64,000 nucleotides of DNA from Tepidibacter hydrothermalis (GCF_029542625.1 NZ_CP120733.1:1612001-1676000); one strand, 5' to 3'; shown: positions 34,527 to 43,415, numbered from the stretch's first letter. Notes: generated by a model from the letters alone, not told the origin. Made by a program: numbers and translations.

Positions 34527-35138
34527 TTATCTTCTATTTAAATACTCATTTACGTCAGCAATAATACCTGATACATCAGAATCCATTACCATTTTATAAA
34601 CATTTGCAGTATCTGCTGCTGGAACTGCATTTGGAACATCAAATCCCATCATTTCAACTGTTTCTTTGATAAAGAATGGGCTTACAGCGTTTACTTTTAC
34701 ACCATTGAACGCTTCAACGTTAATTGCACGAATGTAGCCTTCAAGACCAACATTTGCCATTGTAATTGAAGAGGCGCCTGGCATATAAGTGTGACTTGCA
34801 GTACCTGTAGTAACAATAATAAAACCATTCTCTTTAACAGAATGTATACCATATCTTATTAGATCAATTTGACCTCTTAATTTACTATTAATAGCAAGAT
34901 CAAGGTCTTTATCACTTTGAATTTGGAATGGAGCCATTTTACCATCACCAGCTGTTGAAATAATACCATCAACTGGACCAATATCTTCAAACATTTTTTT
35001 TATAGAATCTCTATTTTCTATATCTACTTGATAATCACCTCTTGATCGACCAACTGCAATAACCTCATGTTCTTTTCTTAATAATGAAACTAGTGCACTT
35101 CCAAGTGTTCCTGTTCCGCCAACTACTAGAATTTTCAT
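34527..35138 (-). CDS. short-chain dehydrogenase-like protein without the YxxxK motif
   Basis: A 203-aa Rossmann protein of the SDR family. The dinucleotide loop is GGTGTLG (residues 7-13), an acidic VDIENRD follows beta-3, and TAG and TTGTAS mark later strands. The usual catalytic Tyr-x-x-x-Lys is absent: the segment reads SSITMANVGLEGYIRA. This is seen in a subgroup of short SDRs, so a different mechanism or a purely binding role is possible. It follows the haloalkane dehalogenase gene by about 40 bases on the same strand, and the two probably form an operon. Confidence 0.85.
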   Translation of the reverse strand: MKILVVGGTGTLGSALVSLLRKEHEVIAVGRSRGDYQVDIENRDSIKKMFEDIGPVDGIISTAGDGKMAPFQIQSDKDLDLAINSKLRGQIDLIRYGIHSVKENGFIIVTTGTASHTYMPGASSITMANVGLEGYIRAINVEAFNGVKVNAVSPFFIKETVEMMGFDVPNAVPAADTANVYKMVMDSDVSGIIADVNEYLNRR

Positions 35139-35179
35139 ATAATATCATCCTTTTCTTTTATAATTTTTTATTTTTATAA

Positions 35180-36148
35180 TTAAAACTTTGTATGCTTAAG
35201 CCAATTCAATATTCTGCTTACAAGTTCTGAAGATTGATCTTCTTGTAAGAAGTGGGAGGCATTTGTCATTGTAATATGAGGTTGCCCTTTTGCACCAGGA
35301 AAGTTTTGTTGAAATAATTTGTCATATCCTTGATCTGCAAGGAATGGATCTTTATCACTAAACAATGTTAGCACAGGATTTTTCCATTGTTTTAATTTTT
35401 GCCAATCCTCATAAGCTTTATCTAAATCTGAAACAACAATTTCAGGCATTTTACGTGGTCCCGCATAATAATCAGGTGTCGGGAATGGTGCGTCATATGC
35501 TTCCATTTCATCTTTTGAAAGGCTTTTAGTTGTTAATAACTGCATGATTTTACCAATTTCAAGTTTCTTAGATCGACTGAAGTAGGCGGCCCAGTTAGCA
35601 TAATTCATTTTCTTTTCAAGACTTTGAATCGTTGGGTTCAAACTTGTTGAGCGAATGATTTTTAACATCTTTGGCAACATCCATCTTTCGAAGCCTTTTG
35701 ATTCAGCAAGTGCTGTGTTAGCAACTACTAATCTGTCTAACCATTCTGGGTTGTTTGCTAAAACACGAAGACCAATCATGCCACCCCAGTCTTGCATAAA
35801 GGCCGCTGCATGCTTAATGCCTAGTTTTTCTATAAAAGTAGACATCCATTTTACATGGGCGCTGTACGAGTGGTCACTAGAATGAGTTGGCTTATCCGAT
35901 TTACCAAAGCCGATTAAATCTGGAGCGATAACACGGTAGCCTTCATTTACTAATTGAGGAATCATATGTCTGTACAAATAACTCCAGGAAGGTTGCCCAT
36001 GGAATAAGAAGATGACTTTGTTATTTTTATCTCCTTCATCTACATAGTGCATATTAACGCCGCCTACATCTATATAGTTTGATTTGAATGGATAGTCTTT
36101 TAAATTTGAAAAACGATGACTAGGTGTTTTTAATATTTTTTGAGTCAT
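35180..36148 (-). CDS. haloalkane dehalogenase-like alpha/beta hydrolase
   Basis: A 322-aa alpha/beta hydrolase. HGQPSWSYLYR (oxyanion and halide-side Trp), nucleophile elbow MQDWGG with Asp120 followed by Trp, LFSDKDPFLAD (acid) and NASHFLQEDQ (catalytic His) match haloalkane dehalogenases (DhmA/HLD-I type), which displace halide from alkyl halides. Natural substrates are unknown. AAGGAG is 7 bases before the ATG. The upstream region (36149-36554) has two imperfect palindromes around 36199-36233 and a TACTAC / GTAGTA repeat at 36246-36265, possible repressor sites, and no gene. Confidence 0.85.
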   Translation of the reverse strand: MTQKILKTPSHRFSNLKDYPFKSNYIDVGGVNMHYVDEGDKNNKVIFLFHGQPSWSYLYRHMIPQLVNEGYRVIAPDLIGFGKSDKPTHSSDHSYSAHVKWMSTFIEKLGIKHAAAFMQDWGGMIGLRVLANNPEWLDRLVVANTALAESKGFERWMLPKMLKIIRSTSLNPTIQSLEKKMNYANWAAYFSRSKKLEIGKIMQLLTTKSLSKDEMEAYDAPFPTPDYYAGPRKMPEIVVSDLDKAYEDWQKLKQWKNPVLTLFSDKDPFLADQGYDKLFQQNFPGAKGQPHITMTNASHFLQEDQSSELVSRILNWLKHTKF

Positions 36149-36554
36149 TGTATTGCTCCTTTCATCTAAAAAATAGATTGTTGATTTGATAACCTTAGTA
36201 TAGTATTCAAAATAGAAAATGAATAGTACTATAATTAATCTGATATACTACGAAAAAAAGTAGTAATATTGATATTATTAGGTTCTATAGATTAAAAAAG
36301 TTTTAACTTTTTTTTGGGTTACTTTAATTGTTTGTTAATCGATTACTGATTCATGTGATAGTGTTAGAAGATTTTATCTCTTGGATTTCAAAACTAGTTT
36401 GTAATTTCAACATGCTTTTTTGTACAGCATTCATACTAAAAATATAAGAAATCAATAGTCTGGAAAAATATACTTTCTAATAATATATAAAAATATCGTA
36501 AACAAATGCCGAAATATATATACAAGTGTAAAAAGATGTAGAAGAGGTGATGTT

Positions 36555-36941
36555 ATGAGTGAAAACAAAATGTCGAACTGCAAGAGAAAGAAAACTAGAA
36601 ATGTATTAATAAATATATTGATTTTTATGATTAGTGTAGGAGCTTGGGGTGGTATTGTTTACTATGGTTATGGCTATGCTAAAAATTATATCGATACTTC
36701 AATAAATAATGTTAGACAAGAGAATGCAATGAATATTCAAGGGTTAAGTGATCAAGTCAAGTTACTTAGTAATGAAATAAAAGAATTGAGTAATAGTTTA
36801 GATGATACGGATTCGACTATTTCAAATACTACAGATATTCAAAATAAAATAGACAATAGATTAGAAGAGTTAGATGATAGGCTAAAAGAACTACAGAAAA
36901 GTTTAGACATTTTAAAGGAGGCTCCGAATGCTGAAAATTAA
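36555..36941 (+). CDS. membrane-anchored coiled-coil protein
   Basis: A 128-aa protein: basic N-terminus, one membrane helix at about residues 18-43 and a long coiled-coil tail (about 50-122) rich in Leu, Asp, Asn and Lys heptads. Basic residues before the helix put the tail outside. The stop overlaps the start of the next gene by 14 bases, and that gene's RBS (AAGGAGG) lies inside this one, so translation is coupled and the two products probably assemble by their coiled coils. No enzyme motif seen. Confidence 0.8.
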   Translation: MSENKMSNCKRKKTRNVLINILIFMISVGAWGGIVYYGYGYAKNYIDTSINNVRQENAMNIQGLSDQVKLLSNEIKELSNSLDDTDSTISNTTDIQNKIDNRLEELDDRLKELQKSLDILKEAPNAEN

Positions 36942-37974
36942 TATGTTCCTATTTTATTTAGTAGCTCCATTTTTAGCCCTTTTCCTTATAAGTTCAAACT
37001 TTGTAGATGATAGTAAACCGCTTAATATAGAGGTACAATCTCTTAATAGTGAAATTGCTACATTGCATGAAGAGACGAATAATTTAGCAAAAAAAATCTC
37101 TGAAATTGGAATGGTTATAGAAAAGCATGAGGAGGTTTTTAATAATCAAAACCAGAAATTGACTAATTTATCAGAACTTAGTGCTTCTCAAAAAGAATTA
37201 TCGAATGATATGTATGAACAAAAAATTCTAGAAATGCTGGGACCTGCTGTAGAAGCTCACATTAGTGAGCGTACTGAAATAAAGATTTTCAAGTTAAATG
37301 AGTTAGGTTATCGTGGATATATAGCTAAAGTAAAGCTGTTTGATCCAAAAGCCTTTAAGGTTGGTCTTGCAAAAAATACTCTAGGTGAACTTGAAACTAC
37401 TTCAAGTGCAGCTAAAAGAGAAAATGCAATACTTGCTATCAATGGTGGAGGGTTTTATACTGAAACACGAAATACTAAAAAATATGCTCAATTAATTGGA
37501 AATACCGTCATTGATGGGAAATTAGTGGAGCCATTTAATGGATATCCAGGTGATCTATTTTTTGCTGGAATCAATAAAAAAGGAGAAGTAGTTGGTAATG
37601 TTCCACAATCTGAGTCAGATATTTCAAAACTAAACCCTTCTCAAGGCGTTAGTTTTATGCCGGTATTATTAAAAAATGGTAAGAAAGTTGATGTTCCTAA
37701 AAAGTGGAAAAAAACAAGACACCCAAGAACTATTATTGGAAAATATGCAAATGATGATTTGATTATGATTGTAGTTGATGGACGACAAGGAAAATGGAGC
37801 TATGGAGTGAGTCTTGAGAGATTACAAGACAAATTATTAGAACTAGGAGTAAAAGAAGCGTACAATTTAGATGGAGGCGGCTCAACTGCTATGTACTATA
37901 ATGGTAAAATTTTAAATAGACCTTCTGATGGGAGACAAAGACCTGTTGCAAATAACATTTTAATATTCCCGTAA
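36928..37974 (+). CDS. membrane-anchored phosphodiester glycosidase (NAGPA domain)
   Basis: A 348-aa protein: N-terminal signal anchor (about 5-22), extracellular coiled coil (about 30-105) and a C-terminal NAGPA domain. Motifs: NAILAINGGGFY, HPRTIIGK, VVDGRQ, GVSLERLQDKLLELGVKEAYNLDGGGSTAM and RPVANNILIF. NAGPA-like enzymes remove GlcNAc from phosphodiesters and may edit teichoic or exopolysaccharide sugars; bacterial roles are mostly inferred. It is coupled to the preceding coiled-coil protein by a 14-base overlap, RBS 6 bases before the ATG, and followed by its own terminator. Confidence 0.9.
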   Translation: MLKINMFLFYLVAPFLALFLISSNFVDDSKPLNIEVQSLNSEIATLHEETNNLAKKISEIGMVIEKHEEVFNNQNQKLTNLSELSASQKELSNDMYEQKILEMLGPAVEAHISERTEIKIFKLNELGYRGYIAKVKLFDPKAFKVGLAKNTLGELETTSSAAKRENAILAINGGGFYTETRNTKKYAQLIGNTVIDGKLVEPFNGYPGDLFFAGINKKGEVVGNVPQSESDISKLNPSQGVSFMPVLLKNGKKVDVPKKWKKTRHPRTIIGKYANDDLIMIVVDGRQGKWSYGVSLERLQDKLLELGVKEAYNLDGGGSTAMYYNGKILNRPSDGRQRPVANNILIFP

Positions 37975-37978
37975 TTAG

Positions 37979-38008
37979 AAACCCTTCTATAATTATAGAG
38001 GGGTTTTA
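37979..38008 (+). terminator. terminator of the coiled-coil / NAGPA operon
   Basis: AAACCC-x-TCTATAATTATAGA-x-GGGTTT stem followed by TTATC; short T-run. Confidence 0.75.
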
Positions 38009-38293
38009 TCAACTATTAAATAAATATCAAAAAATTATGAAAAAATATATTTATTAACTCAAAATAATTTTTCATGTGTTAATACTTATCCATTAGTGTA
38101 AAAAACTTTGTGATTAATAGAAAAAATAAACTCTCTTCTGGCAATAATTTAATAGATATTCTAAAAAGATTATTATCATAATATTCAAAAAAACAAAAGT
38201 ATAATAATATGATTTAAGAATTGTTAATGTAAAAATATGTGATTTGATTTTGTTTGACAGGTATTTTTGTATTACCCAATAATTAAAAACAAC

Positions 38294-38322
38294 TTGACAG
38301 TATTACTAATTAGTGATATATT
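38294..38322 (+). promoter_or_regulatory. sigma-A promoter of the dsbA-like gene with operator in spacer
   Basis: TTGACA, 17 bases, TATATT. The palindrome ACTAATTAGT (38305-38314) fills the spacer, so a bound repressor would block RNA polymerase. A copy in reverse orientation lies at 38449. The 37975-38518 gap contains no other gene; a short frame ending KEYIDDIFSKYIF near 38395 is coding-like but unassigned. Confidence 0.75.
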
Positions 38323-38448
38323 TTGATTATAAAAAAGAGAGTAAGTCTGATATCCATTGCAGAAAAGGAGAAAGAGTATATTGATGACATTTTTTCTAAG
38401 TATATTTTTAATTTATAGGAAAGTTTGGATAAATTTTAATTACACTCA

Positions 38449-38470
38449 TATATCACTAATTAGTAATATA
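38449..38470. promoter_or_regulatory. second operator copy before the dsbA-like gene
   Basis: Its first 20 bases are the exact reverse complement of 38301-38320, sharing the core ACTAATTAGT. It lies 50 bases upstream of the gene's ATG and about 148 bases from copy 1. Confidence 0.7.
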
Positions 38471-38518
38471 AATACTAAGTTATATTTATAATTTTTTAAA
38501 CAGAAAGAAGGTATGGAA

Positions 38519-39421
38519 ATGAATATAAAAAAAGTTGAAATTATTGAATTTACAGATCCGGTATGTACATGGTGCTGGGGAAGTGAACCGCTACTACGTA
38601 AATTGGAAACTAGGTATGGAGATCAAGTAGAAATTAAGTACATCATGGGAGGTCTTGTAAGAGATATACGAGATTTTTATGATAGCTATAATGATATTGG
38701 TGGAGATCCGGAGCGTTCTAACAGTCAAATCGCAAAACACTGGCTTGAAGCATCAGAACGACATGGAATGCCTGTAAAAAGTGAAGGTTTTACCTTATTT
38801 ACGGATGAATATCCGTCAAGCTACCCTCAGAATATTGCATATAAAGCAGCACAGATGGAAAATCAGCAGTTAGCAGATAAATTTTTGAGAAGAATAAGAG
38901 AAGCTTCTGCATCCGAAGCTAGACAGACTAATAAAAAGGAAGTTCTTGTTGAATTAGCATCAGAAGTTGGTCTTGATATTGCAAAATTCCTTGAGAGATT
39001 ATCAGATGGTTCAGCAGAGGCAGCATTTAAAGAGGATCTTAAGACCACATATAAGTATGGTGTTCGTGGATTTCCAACATTTTTAATTAAATATGGTAAA
39101 AAAGAAATGTTAATGCGTAGTTATCAGAGCTATGAATCCTTTAAATCGATTATTGATACAATAAGTTCAGGAGAAGTAAAAGACGAAATACCTAATAATA
39201 CAGAGAAAGACATATTAGATTTTATAGAGAAATATGAACGAGTAGCACCGATTGAAATAATGTTAAGTTTCGATATGAATGAAAGTGAAACAAATACACT
39301 AATCAAAAAATTAGAAGAGAATAATCAGTGTAGAACAGTTCAAGCAGGTAATGGTTATTATATTGAAGTGATTGTTAGGCCAATGTCATGTGATCAAGCA
39401 ACTGGAGTTTGCAGGGTATAG
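38519..39421 (+). CDS. DsbA family thioredoxin-fold oxidoreductase
   Basis: A 300-aa cytoplasmic DsbA-like protein. Active-site CTWC is at residues 16-19 with the cis-Pro loop GVRGFPTFLI; the helical insert between them is typical. After about residue 220 there is an added winged-helix-like tail and a C-terminal CDQATGVC pair, which could give a second redox site. ATG 38519 is 7 bases after GAAGG; ATG 38513 is too near. It is controlled by a promoter with two ACTAATTAGT operators, though no regulator gene is adjacent. Confidence 0.85.
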   Translation: MNIKKVEIIEFTDPVCTWCWGSEPLLRKLETRYGDQVEIKYIMGGLVRDIRDFYDSYNDIGGDPERSNSQIAKHWLEASERHGMPVKSEGFTLFTDEYPSSYPQNIAYKAAQMENQQLADKFLRRIREASASEARQTNKKEVLVELASEVGLDIAKFLERLSDGSAEAAFKEDLKTTYKYGVRGFPTFLIKYGKKEMLMRSYQSYESFKSIIDTISSGEVKDEIPNNTEKDILDFIEKYERVAPIEIMLSFDMNESETNTLIKKLEENNQCRTVQAGNGYYIEVIVRPMSCDQATGVCRV

Positions 39422-39566
39422 TGAGATGATAAACATGAATAAAAGTAGTAAATATTTATAGTTAAGAGTATGTAAGAATCAAAGTTATATGATTATAATT
39501 AAAAAAACATATTGTATTAATAGTATACCTAATATGCAGACATATATAGAAAAATCGCATTGAACT

Positions 39567-39619
39567 AAACCCCGATAAATAGACATAATAAATAGTCTAT
39601 TTATCGGGGTTTATTTTTT
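39567..39619 (+). terminator. strong terminator after the dsbA-like gene
   Basis: 18-bp perfect stem AAACCCCGATAAATAGAC / GTCTATTTATCGGGGTTT, then ATTTTTTT. Confidence 0.92.
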
Positions 39620-39621
39620 TG

Positions 39622-39660
39622 TTTTAGCATATAGCTGTTATTATATCAATAGATTCATTT
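39622..39660. repeat. 40-base dispersed repeat, copy 2
   Basis: Matches 20890-20929 with about four differences; lies between a terminator and the DUF4269 gene. Nothing else is seen in the 39422-39797 gap. Confidence 0.6.
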
Positions 39661-39797
39661 TTTTATATCATTTATTAAATTCTAATGTAAGAAAATTATA
39701 AAAAAATGCTATAGTAATCTTTATAAAGTTTACTATAATATTTGTATAGGCAAAATAAATATTAATAAAAATAAATTAAGAAAGAGAGCATTAAATA

Positions 39798-40388
39798 ATG
39801 ATTAAAATTAATAAAGATTTTAAAGATATAGAATACTTAAAAGAAGGGAATACAAGAAAACAAAGAAGTTATGAAATCCTTAAAAAAATAAATATATTTA
39901 ATCTACTTAGTAAATATAATCCTATTTTAGTTGGAACAATACCAATAGATATTGATATAGAAAATAGTGATTTAGATATTGTTTGTAAAGTAGAGGATTT
40001 TAGAAAATTTGAAGAATTATTAATAAAAGAATTTAGCAAATATAAAGAGTTTAAAGTCACATATAAAGCTTCTAGTAGGGTGATTATATGTAATTTTAAA
40101 GTAGAAAATATGGAAATTGAGATATATGGATCTAAATTAGATACAGATAAAACTAATTCATACAGGCATATGATAATAGAATATAGACTATTAAATTTAC
40201 TTGGTGATGATTTTAAAGCTAAAATAATAGATTTAAAAAAACAAGGATTAAAAACAGAACCAGCTTTTTCACAGATTTTAAAACTAAAAGGTAATCCATA
40301 CGAAGAACTTTTATTATTTGAACAATATGATGATGAGAAATTACTAGAAAAAATGGACAAGTCAAAAGTAACTTTTTCTTTTGATTAA
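39798..40388 (+). CDS. DUF4269 nucleotidyltransferase-like protein
   Basis: A 196-aa protein with the DUF4269 layout: YLKEGNTRKQRSYEILKK, then NPILVGTIPIDIDIENSDLDIVCKV, a nucleotidyltransferase-like strand pair with SDLD at 57-60, and later MEIEIYGS and NSYRHMIIEYRLLNLLG. The fold suggests transfer of a nucleotide to a small molecule or protein, but substrate and activity are unknown. AAGAAAGAG sits upstream of the ATG. Single gene. Confidence 0.85.
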   Translation: MIKINKDFKDIEYLKEGNTRKQRSYEILKKINIFNLLSKYNPILVGTIPIDIDIENSDLDIVCKVEDFRKFEELLIKEFSKYKEFKVTYKASSRVIICNFKVENMEIEIYGSKLDTDKTNSYRHMIIEYRLLNLLGDDFKAKIIDLKKQGLKTEPAFSQILKLKGNPYEELLLFEQYDDEKLLEKMDKSKVTFSFD

Positions 40389-40423
40389 CACAAAGTATTT
40401 ATTTGAGAGTTTATATAAAAACA

Positions 40424-40452
40424 CACTCATTCTATCTCTGATAGAATGAGTG
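40424..40452 (-). terminator. hairpin between convergent genes
   Basis: CACTCATTCTAT / ATAGAATGAGTG, 5-base loop. Only the minus-strand side has a T-run, so it mainly serves the minus-strand nucleotidyltransferase gene. Confidence 0.75.
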
Positions 40453-40485
40453 CTTGAAACATTATACATCTAAAACTCATATTAA

Positions 40486-41280
40486 CTATTCATTTATGTT
40501 TTTTATTGTATTTAAGTAATTTAAGGAAGATTTTTCTGCTTCTGTACGTTTTATAAAGTCTTCTGTTAAAAAGTGTTCTCTTAACTCTAAATACATTTGT
40601 ATTATTAATTTCAATGATTTTATACAGCTTTCAATACTATATGTAGGTATAGTTTCTTTTAATAAATCTATGCTTTCTGGAGCATCAATCTCTATCTTTC
40701 TAACACCTCTTGGCAACTTTCCATTTTTCATAAGCAATAATGGACCTATTACCATTTGTCTTAATGATGATATAAATTCAATAGTTTCAAAAATTTCCCC
40801 TCTTGCAATTTTAGTCGATCCATAGTGAACCCAAACCCAAAATCTATCTTCTATCCATTGTAAACTAGGTATAGGAAACTTAGCTTCTTCTGATTTTAAA
40901 ACCTCAGATATACAGTTATTTCTTTGCCATAAAATAATAGGTTCTTCAACTCTTTTTGCTATGTCATCTAGTGCTACAAATTTAAAATCAACATGTAATA
41001 ACTCAGGTCCATATAAACATATAAGAAGTCTTGGTTCACCAACATGTTCACCAGTAAAAGCTGATAGTAGAATCCCTAGTTTTTCTACAATCTTAATTCT
41101 TTCATTCATTACATCGTTATAATGGGCAGTGTCTACTGCTATAACTAGGTCAATATCTGAATACTCATCCATTTCATTTGTAATGTAGGAACCTCCAACA
41201 GCAACTCCTAAAATTCTTAAATCTTCTTTGAGTATATCGATTGAAGTATCTATAAAATTTTTATGATTTTTTGGTATCAT
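40486..41280 (-). CDS. nucleotidyltransferase-domain protein
   Basis: A 264-aa protein with a pol-beta-type nucleotidyltransferase core: GGS at residues 29-31 and the catalytic D-x-D in SDIDLV (42-46), followed by the third strand around LLHVDFKFV. The C-terminal helical half resembles AadK-like adenylyltransferases, so modification of an aminoglycoside or metabolite is possible. Start: ATG 41280 is 9 bases after AAAGGAG; a TTG at 41301 would place that RBS inside the gene. Confidence 0.85.
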   Translation of the reverse strand: MIPKNHKNFIDTSIDILKEDLRILGVAVGGSYITNEMDEYSDIDLVIAVDTAHYNDVMNERIKIVEKLGILLSAFTGEHVGEPRLLICLYGPELLHVDFKFVALDDIAKRVEEPIILWQRNNCISEVLKSEEAKFPIPSLQWIEDRFWVWVHYGSTKIARGEIFETIEFISSLRQMVIGPLLLMKNGKLPRGVRKIEIDAPESIDLLKETIPTYSIESCIKSLKLIIQMYLELREHFLTEDFIKRTEAEKSSLNYLNTIKNINE

Positions 41281-41597
41281 AGCAACCAACTCCTTTTTCA
41301 ATAGCCATAATAAAATATACTAGGGCATTAGTACATAGTACCATATTTTAAAATGAACTGCAATATTTGTAGAGTTGAATGAGATTCAATAAAACATTTA
41401 TAAAGTTTCTTTAATTAGTCTTTGAATACTGTATTAGAGAGTTATTAGATTTTAATCCAAAAATATTCTTGACTATAACAAAAAAAAGTTTTAAAATATT
41501 AAATGAGAGTAATAATTATTATTAATTAACCCTGTGCTCTCGAATTCTGAAATTTTCTCTAGAGAGACTACATCTCTTTTTTCCTTTTTTAACCTTT

Positions 41598-41625
41598 AGG
41601 GTAGCTTAAAGCTACTCTATTTTTA
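41598..41625 (+). terminator. terminator-like hairpin without a gene
   Basis: GGTAGCTT / AAAGCTACT followed by TATTTTTATTTTT. No gene lies directly upstream, so it may belong to a lost gene or a small RNA. Confidence 0.55.
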
Positions 41626-41735
41626 TTTTTAAAATAATGTAGTTAGTTTAGAGAACATGATATACCGTATATGTTTAAGATAATCTTGTAGAAAAATTTA
41701 TATGTAGAGTTGTAGTATCAATTTATAAGTTGTGT

Positions 41736-41837
41736 ATGGTCTTAAAAGGTAACTTTAAACTTAATTATATTAACCCTGAGGTTATGAAAAATTTTAATTT
41801 AACAAGATTAGATAGGGTATTTGAAATTAAGAAATAA
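41736..41837 (+). pseudogene. C-terminal remnant of a STAS-domain (anti-sigma antagonist) protein
   Basis: Thirty-three codons reading LKGNFKLNYINPEVMKNF then LTRLDRVFEI, the last helix-strand part of a STAS domain, before a stop. The first two-thirds of the domain are absent. Apart from this, the hairpin at 41598 and the promoter at 41920, the 41281-42064 gap shows nothing I recognise. Confidence 0.5.
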
Positions 41838-41919
41838 ATGGCGTGTTTAAGTCACTTTTTTTACCTATATAAAGTTTTATATCAAGAATAACCTATGTTT
41901 GTTGAATTACGATATGTTT

Positions 41920-41947
41920 TTGCCATGGATTTTATTTGCAATATAAT
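41920..41947 (+). promoter_or_regulatory. probable promoter of the Cys/Gly-rich protein gene
   Basis: TTGCCA, 16 bases, TATAAT, about 115 bases before the ATG at 42065. A related block (TTGATA, 16 bases, TAAAAT) with the same flanking ATTTTATTTG and GATT-GAG parts occurs at 55996-56023. Confidence 0.55.
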
Positions 41948-42064
41948 ATGGAAAGTAGATTTGAGAATATAAGGAATTCTAGCTACTGAAGCTTTGTATT
42001 ATATGCTAGAATAGCTTTATCTAATTTAGAATGTAGTGTGTGTTTAAACAGAAAGGTAGATAAC

Positions 42065-42436
42065 ATGAAAAATAAGATAAATATTCATATATATGGCTCT
42101 TTAGATTGGGTTTCTGGTGGAAGTTCTTCTAGTTGTGGAGGATGTCCTTTAGGCAAAGGGGGAGGAGGTGGTTGTTGTGGAGCCAAGGCTTCAAAGTCTA
42201 TGGTTGAAGTATACGAAGATTTCATAAAGTTTATAGAAAAAAGCGATGTAAATGAATCTATAAACTATGAATTTTATGATATAAGTAAAATTAATGTGCT
42301 AGATCATGAGAATATTATATATGTATATGAAGAAGGATACGAACTTCCTTATTGCGTTATAGATGGTATGGTAAGATATTATGGTGGAGTGTCTAAGGAA
42401 CTGATCTATAGAGATGTAAAAGAGTTATTAGATTAA
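42065..42436 (+). CDS. Cys/Gly-rich thioredoxin-like protein of unknown function
   Basis: A 123-aa protein not recognised as a named family. It begins with a beta strand (INIHIYGS) and ends like small thioredoxin-fold proteins (LPYCVIDGMVRYYGGV, then a helix). Where a thioredoxin-fold CxxC would lie there is a Ser/Gly-rich loop with Cys24, Cys27, Cys37 and Cys38 (SCGGCPLG then KGGGGGCCGA), plus Cys97 before a proline-like turn. Inference: a redox- or metal-binding loop. ATG 42065 follows AAAGG by 9 bases. It is a single gene between its own promoter and hairpin. Confidence 0.75.
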   Translation: MKNKINIHIYGSLDWVSGGSSSSCGGCPLGKGGGGGCCGAKASKSMVEVYEDFIKFIEKSDVNESINYEFYDISKINVLDHENIIYVYEEGYELPYCVIDGMVRYYGGVSKELIYRDVKELLD

Positions 42437-42447
42437 TTATATAAGGA

Positions 42448-42486
42448 AATAGGCTGCCTGGGTTTTGAACCTTTAGGCAGCCTATT
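42448..42486 (+). terminator. terminator-like hairpin
   Basis: Perfect 12-bp stem AATAGGCTGCCT / AGGCAGCCTATT with an inner GGTT / AACC helix; weak T-run. Confidence 0.7.
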
Positions 42487-42731
42487 CTACTTCCTTCCTT
42501 CTTCATAGTTTTTAAAACATCCCATATTCTATATCTTTATCAAAATCTAAGCAAATAAATACCCATATAATAATTATTTGGGAAAAATATAATGGGGAAT
42601 ATTTGAACAACCTATAAATGGGAAATAGATAAAAATCCCTATTTGTTAAGATATATATTTTCATGAATAGGTTTTTTTTATTATAAATATATATGGTAGG
42701 AATCATAATGATAAAGAAGCACAGTTATCAG

Positions 42732-43415
42732 TTAAAACATAATTGGCATTTTTGTATTTAAAATATTTATAAAGAGTTTATTTAACAGCGGTTCTTTAAG
42801 TACATTACTACACATGAACTCTAGGTCATTAAGACTCATTTCAATTTCTTCTTCTATAACTTCTTCAAATTCACAATTGATAGAATTTTTTATGAAATCA
42901 AAGATAGTATCAGGATTATCAAACACTCTAATAAATAGCTTTTTGCATGGGCCTTCATCCCACATCAAGTTAAAATCCTCTGTGAATTTTTGTAATTTTT
43001 CAAATGTTATTTGTTCATCATATTTCCACAAGCTATTTAAAAAATCATGTGCTCGTTCCATTCTTGTAATTAAGTTATTATTAGGATTCTTAGATGTTTT
43101 TTTAACATTATCAGCAACTACATTGAAAGTAGAAACAGGTGTAAAAAAACCTTTTGAATCACGAGAAAACCATGTATAAAAAGAAGCAGGTAAAAAAACA
43201 TGCATAATAAAACCTAAAAGCGTATAGATATCTGGGTAAGAGGCCCATCCACATTTCATAATATCTTTTTCATAATCTAGTATTCCTGTATAGACAATCA
43301 CTGATTTTGAGGTTATAGAATTACCATCAAAACTTCCTAGCCATAATGGATAATCCTTCATGATTTTATTTTGCCAAAATAAATAGTCTTCGTGTTTTTT
43401 TTTATTTCTATTCAA
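42732..43415 (-). CDS. hypothetical protein, 227 aa, not recognised
   Basis: A soluble, Trp- and Phe-rich, acidic protein with no motif I can name. The N-terminal part (YPLWLGSFDGNSITSKSVIVY) and the middle ERAHDFLNSLWKYDEQITF are the most structured-looking; the C-terminal region is a Glu-rich helix. Start: TTG at 43415, 8 bases after GGAGG; no ATG is available. It stands alone. The sequence downstream of its stop (42487-42731) is AT-rich with no gene. An immunity-like or phage-derived protein is possible, but nothing shows it. Confidence 0.7.
   Translation of the reverse strand: MNRNKKKHEDYLFWQNKIMKDYPLWLGSFDGNSITSKSVIVYTGILDYEKDIMKCGWASYPDIYTLLGFIMHVFLPASFYTWFSRDSKGFFTPVSTFNVVADNVKKTSKNPNNNLITRMERAHDFLNSLWKYDEQITFEKLQKFTEDFNLMWDEGPCKKLFIRVFDNPDTIFDFIKNSINCEFEEVIEEEIEMSLNDLEFMCSNVLKEPLLNKLFINILNTKMPIMF

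Noticed and set aside
42512-42706. 64-codon minus-strand ORF after the 42732 gene
   Set aside because: AT-driven hydrophobic frame with no RBS or recognisable motif; downstream of the 42732 gene rather than part of it.
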